From Thermoplasmata archaeon (GTDB taxonomy: Archaea; Thermoplasmatota; E2; UBA202; JdFR-43), in contig QMSU01000102.1 of NCBI GenBank assembly GCA_003650975.1, positions 1 through 5,105 of the forward strand: a stretch of DNA of 5,105 nucleotides, read 5' to 3'. Position 1 is the first letter of the stretch. Each line of letters starts with the position of its first letter. Made by a program: the position numbers and the translations under genes. Positions 1 through 5,105 of the stretch are shown one piece after another. Below the pieces are notes generated by a model. That model saw only the letters and a list, made by a program, of their open reading frames with translations, searched no databases and had not been told where the DNA came from.

Positions 1-75
1 ACCAGAAAAAACCAGTGAAAACAAAAGTGCACCCGCCACAATTCCAACCATGCAACTCTTCACAAATCCTCTCAT
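1..75 (-). CDS. N-terminus of a predicted secreted or membrane protein (cut by left edge)
   Basis: Reading leftward from ATG at 75 gives 25 uninterrupted codons to the window edge: MRGFVKSCMVGIVAGALLFS then LVFSG. A short basic start (R2, K6), a hydrophobic core from V10 to F23 and small residues after it form a signal peptide or a first membrane segment. C8 lies before the hydrophobic core, so it is not a lipobox. The ATG is preceded by AGGTG at 85-81 with five bases of spacing and by a well-placed TATA-like box, so the gene probably has its own promoter and is not simply the tail of the glycerol operon. The protein's identity cannot be judged from this fragment. Too short for standard gene calls, but start, ribosome-binding site, promoter and hydrophobic pattern agree. 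Confidence 0.65.
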   Translation of the reverse strand, partial: MRGFVKSCMVGIVAGALLFSLVFSG

Positions 76-80
76 CGCAC

Positions 81-85
81 CACCT
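81..85 (-). promoter_or_regulatory. Ribosome-binding site of the left-edge gene
   Basis: AGGTG on the minus strand, five bases before ATG at 75. It matches the anti-Shine-Dalgarno sequence and supports that ATG as a genuine start for the cut gene. Confidence 0.6.
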
Positions 86-108
86 GTGATAATACAAACG
101 TTATTTTC

Positions 109-122
109 TATTTAAATGTTGG
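109..122 (-). promoter_or_regulatory. Archaeal-type TATA box with BRE-like flank for the left-edge gene
   Basis: On the minus strand CCAACA (122-117) precedes TTTAAATA (116-109). Counting about 26 bases from the box centre puts transcription start near the A at 87, leaving a leader of about 12 bases that contains AGGTG (85-81) before the ATG at 75. This fits archaeal TATA/BRE geometry. A bacterial reading (TTTAAA as -35, TATTAT at 96-91 as -10, about 16 apart) is possible, but it would start the transcript at or inside the ribosome-binding site, so I prefer the archaeal reading. Confidence 0.55.
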
Positions 123-153
123 TCATGAAGTGGGTGAACCCTGAAAGATGACC
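121..153. repeat. Nested inverted repeat between the kinase stop and the left-edge promoter
   Basis: The outer arms GGTCAT (121-126) and ATGACC (148-153) are exact reverse complements. Inside them GGG (132-134) and CCC (139-141) form a second arm pair around a four-base loop. The element lies 16 bases past the kinase stop and directly upstream of the TATA-like box at 116-109; its arm overlaps the BRE-like flank by two bases. No T-run follows it on the minus strand, so it is a weak candidate for a terminator. An operator for the left-edge gene or a transcript 3'-end hairpin are both possible. Confidence 0.5.
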
Positions 154-169
154 ACAGGTTTTACTCCTA

Positions 170-1741
170 TCATCTCCGCTGATGCCCCCACCTGAATGAG
201 CGTTGCACCGCCCTTTTCCATCCCTCGTAGAGCATCTCCCTCTTTTCCCTTTCCATGCGGGGTTCAAAGACACGGTCAATTTTCTGATGTTCCCGCAGTT
301 CGTCGGTTGATGACCAGAAATCGGATGCCAGCCCCGCCAGATATGCGGCACCGAGGGCGGTGCTGTCGAGCATCACGGGTCGCTCCACACGCACACCGAG
401 CAAATCCGCCATGAACTGCAGGAGGAAATCGTTTGCCGAGGCGCCGCCATCCGCCTTGAGAGAGGAAACGGGAAGGCCCGTATCAGTTTCCATGGCCAGC
501 AGCACGTCCTTGCACCGGTATGCTATTCCCTCCAGCGCTGCCCGCACCACGTGCTCCCGTGTGGTCTTTCTCGAAAGCCCGATGACGATGCCGCATGCAT
601 GGGGGTCCCAGTAGGGGGAGGAGAGGCCGGTGAATGCGGGTACGAAGTACACCCCCTCGGTATCATCGACACTCCCGGCCAGGCGGGAAGAATCCGCCAC
701 ATCATCAATTATGTGTAAATTATCCTTGAGCCATTGCACGGCCGAGCCGGTGGTCTTCATCATTCCCTCCATCATGTAGGTTGTCATCCCCTTTATCTTC
801 CAGGCAATGAGCGGAAGCAGCCGGTGCATGGAGCCGGTGGGCCGGTGCCCCACGTTCATGTTGATGAAGCTCCCCGTTCCATGCGTGCATTTCACATCTC
901 CCGGGTTGAAGCATCCGTCTGCAAACATTGCCGCCGACTGGTCGCCCACCGCACTTCGTATGGGAAGTTCTGCCCCGAGAATTTCCCGTTCCATCTGGCC
1001 GAATTCGCCGCAGGTTTCCCGCACTTCGGGCAGGATTGCATCGGGTATGTCAAACACATCAAGAAAGAGTTTGCTCCATCTGGCGGAGAACGGGTCGAAC
1101 ATGTTTGTCGCCCCTGCGCTTGAAAAATCGGTTGCATGCACTTTTCCCCCGGTGAGTTTCCATATGAGCCATGTGTCCATGGTGCCAAAGAGCACATCTC
1201 CCCGCTCCGCCCTTTTCTGCGCCCCCTCCACATTGTCCAGAATCCAGCGGGTGTGGGCAAGCGATGTGACCGGTGAAAATGAGAGGCTGGAGGCCGAGAC
1301 GAGCAGGGCTCCGGTTGTCGTTTTCCTCAGGAATGGGGCAAGTTTCGAGAGCTGCTTGGTGAGGTGCCCCGCCCCCCGGATGAGCCTCATCTTGGGCATG
1401 GCATCCTTTTTACGGCAGATGTCGGCGGTTCGTGTGTCCTGCCAGGTGATGGCATTGTATATGGGCTTTCCGCTTTTTCTGTCCCACAGAAGATTGGTGG
1501 TGCGCTGGGTGGTGATGCCCACCGCCTCAATATCGGAAATTTCTATTTTTTCCAGTGCTCCCTTCATCACCCGCCGGCATTTTTCCCATATCTCCTCGGG
1601 ATTCTGTTCGCACCATCCGGGGTGTGGAAATATCTGGGATATTGTTTCATATTCCTGCGAGACAATGTCGCCGTTGCGGTCAAAGACGATGCCCCTCACG
1701 CCGGTGGTCCCCTCATCAATCGCCAGGATGTATCTTTTCAT
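170..1741 (-). CDS. glpK: FGGY-family glycerol kinase (GK5-like branch)
   Basis: Predicted ATP-dependent kinase making sn-glycerol 3-phosphate from glycerol, supplying the dehydrogenase upstream. From ATG at 1741 it has 523 residues, near the family's usual ~500. Seen: N-terminal ATPase phosphate loop AIDEGTTGVRG (7-17); TTQRTTNLLW (77-86); ITWQDTRT (98-105); FGTMDTWLIWKLTGG (185-199); VGDQSAAMF (265-273) with the likely catalytic base D267; HGTGSFINMN (287-296); PAFTGLSSPYWDP (368-380); and the second FGGY signature starting DGGASANDF (431-439). Compared with E. coli GlpK from memory, Arg83, Trp103, Asp245 and Phe270 are kept, but Glu84 is Thr81 and the DPY segment holding Tyr135 becomes SPV. 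The GGTR loop for fructose-1,6-bisphosphate control is absent. These traits and the longer segment at 120-165 recall animal GK5 more than classical GlpK. Glycerol as substrate rests largely on context. A TTG 18 codons upstream (1795) was rejected because ATG 1741 has an ideal ribosome-binding site. The gene ends in tandem stops, TGA then TAG. Confidence 0.85.
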   Translation of the reverse strand: MKRYILAIDEGTTGVRGIVFDRNGDIVSQEYETISQIFPHPGWCEQNPEEIWEKCRRVMKGALEKIEISDIEAVGITTQRTTNLLWDRKSGKPIYNAITWQDTRTADICRKKDAMPKMRLIRGAGHLTKQLSKLAPFLRKTTTGALLVSASSLSFSPVTSLAHTRWILDNVEGAQKRAERGDVLFGTMDTWLIWKLTGGKVHATDFSSAGATNMFDPFSARWSKLFLDVFDIPDAILPEVRETCGEFGQMEREILGAELPIRSAVGDQSAAMFADGCFNPGDVKCTHGTGSFINMNVGHRPTGSMHRLLPLIAWKIKGMTTYMMEGMMKTTGSAVQWLKDNLHIIDDVADSSRLAGSVDDTEGVYFVPAFTGLSSPYWDPHACGIVIGLSRKTTREHVVRAALEGIAYRCKDVLLAMETDTGLPVSSLKADGGASANDFLLQFMADLLGVRVERPVMLDSTALGAAYLAGLASDFWSSTDELREHQKIDRVFEPRMEREKREMLYEGWKRAVQRSFRWGHQRR

Positions 1742-2114
1742 GATTCCTCCTTTCAATACTTCTGGTGGCCACCACGTCAATGCCGGTTCCACCAACGTTT
1801 TTGTGAACCACCTCCCCGCACTTTACCGGAGCCTCCACGTGCACACGGGAAAGTTCCCTCACACACGCTTTCATCAGTTCCTTCCGGATTTCCTCCCTGC
1901 TTCTCACGGGAAGCAGCGGATGCGTTCCATGGCGAATCCATATGGTGGTGGTGAGCACCCTGGTGGGATTGGCGAGTTCCTGCATCACATACTCCTCGCC
2001 CCGTTTGCACTGGTTGCCGGAAAGGCGTACCGCATCCCCCGCTCTCTCCACAAGAACGGTGCACCCCACCGGGCACTGTATGCAGATAAAGGTGCGATTT
2101 TCATTTTCTGACAT
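1716..2114 (-). CDS. DUF1667-family small cysteine-motif protein
   Basis: A 132-residue cytoplasmic protein of the DUF1667 family, typically found beside GlpA-like and NAD(P)/FAD oxidoreductase genes. Seen: FICIQCPVGCTV near the start gives C11-x2-C14-x3-C18, and GNQCKRGEEY gives C36; C84 and C99 (VKCGEV) lie further on. The first four cysteines resemble the N-terminal [4Fe-4S] motif of molybdopterin oxidoreductases, so an Fe-S cluster is a reasonable inference, not a known fact for this protein. No membrane segment or signal peptide is present. The ATG at 2114 is preceded by GAGGTGA (2127-2121) with six bases of spacing. The gene starts inside the end of the upstream flavoprotein gene (14 bp) and runs 26 bp into the kinase gene; its last ~10 residues (RNHEKIHPGD) are encoded across the kinase ribosome-binding site and start. 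Its likely job is electron transfer within the dehydrogenase complex, in the slot held by GlpC in E. coli-type operons. Confidence 0.8.
   Translation of the reverse strand: MSENENRTFICIQCPVGCTVLVERAGDAVRLSGNQCKRGEEYVMQELANPTRVLTTTIWIRHGTHPLLPVRSREEIRKELMKACVRELSRVHVEAPVKCGEVVHKNVGGTGIDVVATRSIERRNHEKIHPGD
1746..1753 (-). promoter_or_regulatory. Strong Shine-Dalgarno site fixing the kinase start
   Basis: On the minus strand AAAGGAGG is followed by AATC and then ATG at 1741. It is a near-perfect Shine-Dalgarno sequence at close spacing, and it decides the kinase start in favour of ATG 1741 over the upstream in-frame TTG at 1795. It lies inside the last codons of the DUF1667 gene, so ribosomes finishing that gene pass over it, which fits coupled translation with an independent boost for the kinase. 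Confidence 0.85.
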
Positions 2115-3342
2115 CCACCCTCACCTCTCCCGCGATGTTTTTCACGCTCTCCGCGGGAAGCTCAACCTTCACCATCTCCGGGGGCCGCACCACCCGCTCC
2201 TTTTTCTCAACGATCAGCGCTCCGCCTGATGATACCGTGATATTCACATTTTCTGCCGCATCCATGACCCTCAGATAGAGGGTGATGGGCATGCTTTCGG
2301 CACCGCTCAGCCTCTGGGGTACCACATACCGGACATTCTCACCCGGAAGGAGAGGGATGTTCCTCCTCACCTTCTCTCCGTTCCCTTCCGCATGGCGTGC
2401 AGCGCACATCCCGGCACGTTCTGCAGAAAGAGAGACATCATCCACCACGTCGTGCACATGTACCACGTTGCCACAGGCAAAAATCCCGGAAACCGACGTT
2501 TCCATGCATTCGTCCACCACCGGTCCCCCCGTGCGCCCGTCCATTTCGATGCCGCACCCCCTCGTGAGTTCGTTTTCGGGGATGAGGCCCACTGCAAGGA
2601 TGAGGCAGTCGCAGGGGATGAACCGTTCCGTTCCCGCAACCGGTGTGAAGGATTCGTCCACCCGGGCCACCACCACCCCCTCCAGTCTCCGCTGCCCGCG
2701 GATATCCACTACCGTGTGGGAGAGATGGAGGGGGATATCGTAATCATGAAGGCACTGCACCACGTTTCTGGTGAGGCCACCGGGGAATGGCATGAGTTCG
2801 TACACTCCCTCCACCTCAGCTCCCTCAAGGGTGAAGCGGCGCGCCATGATGAGTCCCACATCGCCTGAGCCGAGAATCACCACCCGTTTTCCCGGCATGA
2901 GGCCATCCATGTTGATGAGGCGCTGGGCAGTTCCCGCAGTGTATATGCCCGCGGGGCGCGTTCCAGGAAGCAGTATCTGATTCCGGGTGCGCTCCCGGCA
3001 TCCCATGGCCAGCACCACCGCCTTTGCCTCTATCTCCACGAGTCCCTCCCGGGGATTGGTTGCCATGATGCGGCAGTTACCGTCCAGTGAGAGCACCATG
3101 GTTTCGGTGCGCACGTCAATGGATGATTGTTTCACCAGGTCCACATAGTGCTGGGCGTATTCCGGCCCGGTGAGCATCTTCTGGAAAATGAAGTTCCCGA
3201 AGCCGTGGTGGATGCACTGCGGAAGAATACCTCCCAGTTCTTCCCCCCGTTCAAGCAGCATGACCTCCACACGTTCCGATGCTTTCAGCGCGGCGGCAAG
3301 ACCGGCGGGCCCTCCCCCGATGACCACCACGTCAGTTTTCAC
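2101..3342 (-). CDS. GlpB-like / HcnB-like NAD(P)/FAD-dependent oxidoreductase subunit
   Basis: A 413-residue two-dinucleotide-binding flavoprotein, predicted to be the second subunit of the glycerol-3-phosphate dehydrogenase complex. Seen: an N-terminal FAD motif VVVIGGGPAGLAAA (Gly9, Gly11, Gly14) with E31 ending the next strand; GGILPQCIHHGFG at 37-49; an ATG-like strand at 110-115 (VLAMGCRE); a second Rossmann motif VILGSGDVGL (Gly158, Gly160, Gly163) followed by E182, an acidic residue that favours NAD(H) over NADP(H); and a second FAD motif SGIFACGN at 285-292, with Asn in place of the usual Asp. There is no CxxC or CxxxxC redox disulfide, so it is not a thioredoxin reductase; Cys43 is single. 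The C-terminal ~90 residues lack a BFD domain. The start is GTG at 3342, backed by GGAGGGAG. It overlaps its upstream neighbour by 11 bp and DUF1667 by 14 bp. E. coli GlpB is a different flavoprotein, so I leave the symbol empty. Confidence 0.87.
   Translation of the reverse strand: MKTDVVVIGGGPAGLAAALKASERVEVMLLERGEELGGILPQCIHHGFGNFIFQKMLTGPEYAQHYVDLVKQSSIDVRTETMVLSLDGNCRIMATNPREGLVEIEAKAVVLAMGCRERTRNQILLPGTRPAGIYTAGTAQRLINMDGLMPGKRVVILGSGDVGLIMARRFTLEGAEVEGVYELMPFPGGLTRNVVQCLHDYDIPLHLSHTVVDIRGQRRLEGVVVARVDESFTPVAGTERFIPCDCLILAVGLIPENELTRGCGIEMDGRTGGPVVDECMETSVSGIFACGNVVHVHDVVDDVSLSAERAGMCAARHAEGNGEKVRRNIPLLPGENVRYVVPQRLSGAESMPITLYLRVMDAAENVNITVSSGGALIVEKKERVVRPPEMVKVELPAESVKNIAGEVRVDVRK
2121..2127 (-). 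promoter_or_regulatory. Shine-Dalgarno site for the DUF1667 gene
   Basis: GAGGTGA on the minus strand, six bases before the ATG at 2114, matches the anti-Shine-Dalgarno end of 16S rRNA (CACCTCC). It sits inside the last codons of the upstream flavoprotein gene and supports the ATG at 2114 as the start. Confidence 0.7.
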
Positions 3343-5098
3343 ATTCTCCCTCCAGCAGACACTTTGCCTTTCCTACGAAGAGGTGCGAATCCCTACCGTT
3401 TTTCACAATTTTCTCGGCGGGTATTCCCGTTTCGCGGGAGAGAATGTGCACCACGCGGGGAAGGCAGAACCCTCCCTGGCATCTCCCCATGCCGGCGCGG
3501 GTACGTCGTTTTATGGCATCCACACTGCGTGCGGGAATCGGAGCACGTATGGCATCCACTATCTCGCCCTCGGTCACCTCCTCGCATCTGCACACAATTT
3601 TCCCGTAAAGGGGATTTTCCGCAATCGCCCGTTCTCTCTCGGCAGGGCTGAGATGACGGATCACCGGAGGTCCCTTCCGGTAAGGGTTGAATGCAGTCTT
3701 CCGTTCCAGTTCCAGCCCCTCACCGCGCAGTATGTCGAGCACCATCTCCGCAATGGCAGGTGCGGCGGCAAGGCCCGGCGACTGTATCCCCGCCACATGG
3801 ATGAATCCTTTCACCCTTCTGGATGCTTCAATGAAGAAATCCTCGGTGAAGGTGGCGGCTCTGAGGCCGGAAAAGTAGGCAATGACCGCATTCTTCGGGA
3901 AGCGGGGCGCAAGCAGTGAGTAGCGTGCGAATATCGCCTGGATTTCCTCCGCGGTGACGGAGGTGTCCGTGGGGTCGAAAACCTCCCGCATGGTGGGGCC
4001 CCACTGAAGGTTGCCGTCAATGGTTTTCATGAGTCCCCCTCCCTTGTAGTGTTCGGTTCTCGGAAAGAGAAGTATGGAGAGGGAGCGGTTGATCAGTGCA
4101 CTTGCCTCGCGGTCGAAGAGAAGCGTTGCCCCCTTCTTCGGGTGAATGGTGTATTCCCGCGCTCCGGCCATGTCGGCAATCTCGTCTGCGTACAATCCTG
4201 CGGCGTTGATGACAAAGGAGGTGTCAATGGTGCCCCGTGTGGTCACCACTGATGAAACCGTACCGTCCTTCACCGTGATATCCACCACCTCGGTGTCGAG
4301 CATTACCTCCACTCCGTTGGCGAGGGCATTCTCGGCAAGGGCAATGGTGAAGAGATACGGACAGGTGATGCCATAGGTGGGTGAATATACCGCGGCAAGC
4401 GCCCGTTCCGTCACCTGTGGCTCATTCTCAAGAAGCTCCTTTCGAGAAACCCTTTTCATCGGAAGGCCGAGCTTTTTTGCACGCCGCAGAATGATGAGGG
4501 GCACGATATGCTTTGCAATGAAGTTCCCCAGAAATCCCGGAATTTTTGTCTTTGCGAAGGAGTCCCTTGTGGTGATGATATAGAGGCCCTGCTGCTCATA
4601 AGGCACCTGTAATTCATCCGTAATTTTCTTATACATCTGATGGCCCTTCACGCAGAGTTTCTGCTTCAGCGTGCCCATCTTCTCCCCTATTCCCGTGTGC
4701 ACCATGGCATTGTTGGCCTTTGAGGTTCCGCAGGCCACATCCTCAGCCCTTTCTACCAGGATTACCCTGAGCCGGTAGCGTGAGAGTTCGCGTGCGATGG
4801 AGCATCCCACCACGCCTCCTCCCACAATGACCACATCCGCCTCTCCGATGCATTCCTTTTTTCCCACGGGTCTCTTTCGCTCCATCTTTTCAGGAAAGGA
4901 AAGACGGTTCACCACTCCCCTCACTCCCTTGAGCCTTCCCGCCTCTCTCCCGATGCGGACGTATTCCTCATAGGAAGAAACTGCTCCCTCAAGGTATACC
5001 ACGCGGTCTTCCACACGGATGTGTACGGGTTTGTCCCGTGCATGCTTTCGCACGATGGACGCTGCCTTTCTCGCAAGTTTCCGGTCATTCATTCCCAT
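3332..5098 (-). CDS. glpA: BON-domain GlpA-like FAD-dependent glycerol-3-phosphate dehydrogenase
   Basis: Predicted catalytic subunit that oxidises sn-glycerol 3-phosphate to dihydroxyacetone phosphate with FAD, in the cytoplasm. Seen, in order: a BON-like domain (about residues 5-68, with a VYLEGAVSS core and a GVRGVVNRL end); a basic linker (70-82); a DAO-type FAD fold starting VVIVGGGVVGCS (Gly93, Gly95, Gly98), with E117 ending the second strand and a substrate-side stretch near 128-137 (NNAMVHTGIG); and a C-terminal BFD-like [2Fe-2S] domain with CRC at 503-505 and CQGGFC at 540-545. The GMGRCQGGFC segment closely follows E. coli GlpA as I remember it. At 588 aa it is longer than E. coli GlpA, mostly because of the BON addition. 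There is no signal peptide. The start is uncertain: ATG at 5098 is in frame, but GGGGG at 5103-5099 is better spaced for the ATG at 5092, and no stop is visible upstream before the edge. It overlaps the next gene by 11 bp. Other DAO enzymes (L-2-hydroxyglutarate oxidase type) are less likely because a glycerol kinase is linked. Confidence 0.87.
   Translation of the reverse strand: MGMNDRKLARKAASIVRKHARDKPVHIRVEDRVVYLEGAVSSYEEYVRIGREAGRLKGVRGVVNRLSFPEKMERKRPVGKKECIGEADVVIVGGGVVGCSIARELSRYRLRVILVERAEDVACGTSKANNAMVHTGIGEKMGTLKQKLCVKGHQMYKKITDELQVPYEQQGLYIITTRDSFAKTKIPGFLGNFIAKHIVPLIILRRAKKLGLPMKRVSRKELLENEPQVTERALAAVYSPTYGITCPYLFTIALAENALANGVEVMLDTEVVDITVKDGTVSSVVTTRGTIDTSFVINAAGLYADEIADMAGAREYTIHPKKGATLLFDREASALINRSLSILLFPRTEHYKGGGLMKTIDGNLQWGPTMREVFDPTDTSVTAEEIQAIFARYSLLAPRFPKNAVIAYFSGLRAATFTEDFFIEASRRVKGFIHVAGIQSPGLAAAPAIAEMVLDILRGEGLELERKTAFNPYRKGPPVIRHLSPAERERAIAENPLYGKIVCRCEEVTEGEIVDAIRAPIPARSVDAIKRRTRAGMGRCQGGFCLPRVVHILSRETGIPAEKIVKNGRDSHLFVGKAKCLLEGECEN
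3346..3353 (-). promoter_or_regulatory. Shine-Dalgarno site for the GTG start of the flavoprotein subunit
   Basis: On the minus strand GGAGGGAG is followed by AAT and then GTG at 3342. The spacing from GGAGG is six bases. An ATG at 3344 lies in between but is followed at once by TGA, so it cannot be the start of this gene. The site supports GTG as the true start and lies within the last codons of the GlpA-like gene. Confidence 0.75.
4892..5086 (-). other. BON domain region inside the GlpA-like protein
   Basis: Approximate extent of residues 5-69 of the GlpA-like protein. The pattern is that of a BON domain: an amphipathic helix (RKAASIVRKHA), a strand IRVEDRVVYLEGAVSS with the typical acidic turn and glycine, a second helix rich in charged residues, and GVRGVVNRLSF closing the unit. 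BON domains are best known from periplasmic and membrane-associated proteins of the OsmY type and are thought to bind phospholipid or other hydrophobic surfaces. Here it precedes a cytoplasmic flavoenzyme with no signal peptide. It is in frame and continuous with the dehydrogenase, joined by a lysine/arginine-rich linker. Its role is unknown; attachment to a membrane surface or to a partner subunit is inference. Confidence 0.75.
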
Positions 5099-5105
5099 CC
5101 CCCAT

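Noticed and set aside
121..153. The inverted repeat as an intrinsic terminator of the glycerol operon.
   Set aside because: No T-rich run follows the hairpin on the minus strand and the inner stem is only three to four pairs, so the classical bacterial form is not met. It is kept as a repeat of unknown role.
112..351. A 79-codon minus-strand open frame extending past the kinase stop.
   Set aside because: It overlaps the kinase C-terminus in another frame, has a composition of low plausibility, and would cover the promoter and inverted repeat of the left-edge gene.
1742..1795. A longer kinase starting at the in-frame TTG at 1795 (541 residues).
   Set aside because: The extra 18 residues (MVEPALTWWPPEVLKGGI) do not resemble a kinase N-terminus, the start codon is weak, and ATG 1741 has an AAAGGAGG site at close spacing followed directly by the conserved first strand MKRYILAIDEGTTG.
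807..2111. A 434-codon open frame on the plus strand.
   Set aside because: It lies opposite the kinase and DUF1667 genes, its translation shows no recognisable domain and is rich in Ser, Pro, Arg and His, as expected for the antisense of a GC-rich gene. The minus-strand proteins have clear family motifs over the same bases.
3339..3344. An ATG directly followed by TGA on the minus strand, a possible minimal start-stop element before the GTG start.
   Set aside because: It arises from the GGAGAATGTGAAAAC junction where GTG is the real start; nothing beyond chance is needed to explain it.
3170..3919. A 249-codon open frame on the plus strand.
   Set aside because: It is antisense to the conserved BFD domain of the GlpA-like gene and to the FAD motif of the next gene, with no motif of its own. 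It is most simply a shadow frame.
5092..5105. ATG at 5105 as the start of the GlpA-like gene.
   Set aside because: It is seven bases upstream of ATG 5098 and therefore in a different frame. The real start is 5098, 5092, or lies beyond the edge.

Overview
The window is a compact metabolic operon read entirely on the minus strand, so gene order runs from the right edge to the left. Four genes overlap end to start: a GlpA-type FAD glycerol-3-phosphate dehydrogenase carrying an unusual N-terminal BON domain (3332-5098), a GlpB-like/HcnB-like pyridine nucleotide-disulfide oxidoreductase (2101-3342), a small cysteine-motif DUF1667 protein (1716-2114) and an FGGY kinase of the glycerol kinase family (170-1741). 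The overlaps are 11, 14 and 26 bp, which suggests one transcript with coupled translation. After a 94-bp gap, a fifth gene on the same strand starts at 75 and runs off the left edge; only 25 residues are visible and they look like a signal peptide or membrane anchor.

Together the four genes describe glycerol catabolism. The kinase would make sn-glycerol 3-phosphate, and the flavoprotein complex would oxidise it to dihydroxyacetone phosphate. Electrons would pass from FAD through the [2Fe-2S] site of the GlpA-like subunit to the NAD-type site of the second flavoprotein and/or a predicted Fe-S site in DUF1667. The layout (GlpA with BFD domain, NAD(P)/FAD oxidoreductase, DUF1667, GlpK) is known from anaerobes such as Thermotoga and differs from E. 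coli glpABC. No membrane-bound GlpC is seen here, although the right edge cuts off what lies upstream.

The organism cannot be named from the window. The sequence is moderately GC-rich and the genes are tightly packed. The only visible promoter fits archaeal rules: a TTTAAATA box lies about 25-30 bases before a likely transcript start, followed by a very short leader with an AGGTG ribosome-binding site. A euryarchaeote is my favoured guess. An anaerobic bacterium with the same operon type is not excluded.

The points most worth a second look are the BON fusion on GlpA, the kinase's resemblance to the poorly characterised GK5 branch with two canonical glycerol contacts changed, the membrane-free dehydrogenase arrangement, and a nested inverted repeat beside the left-hand promoter. 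I see no CRISPR array, mobile element, tRNA or rRNA. Nothing here amounts to a wholly new defence or mobile system.
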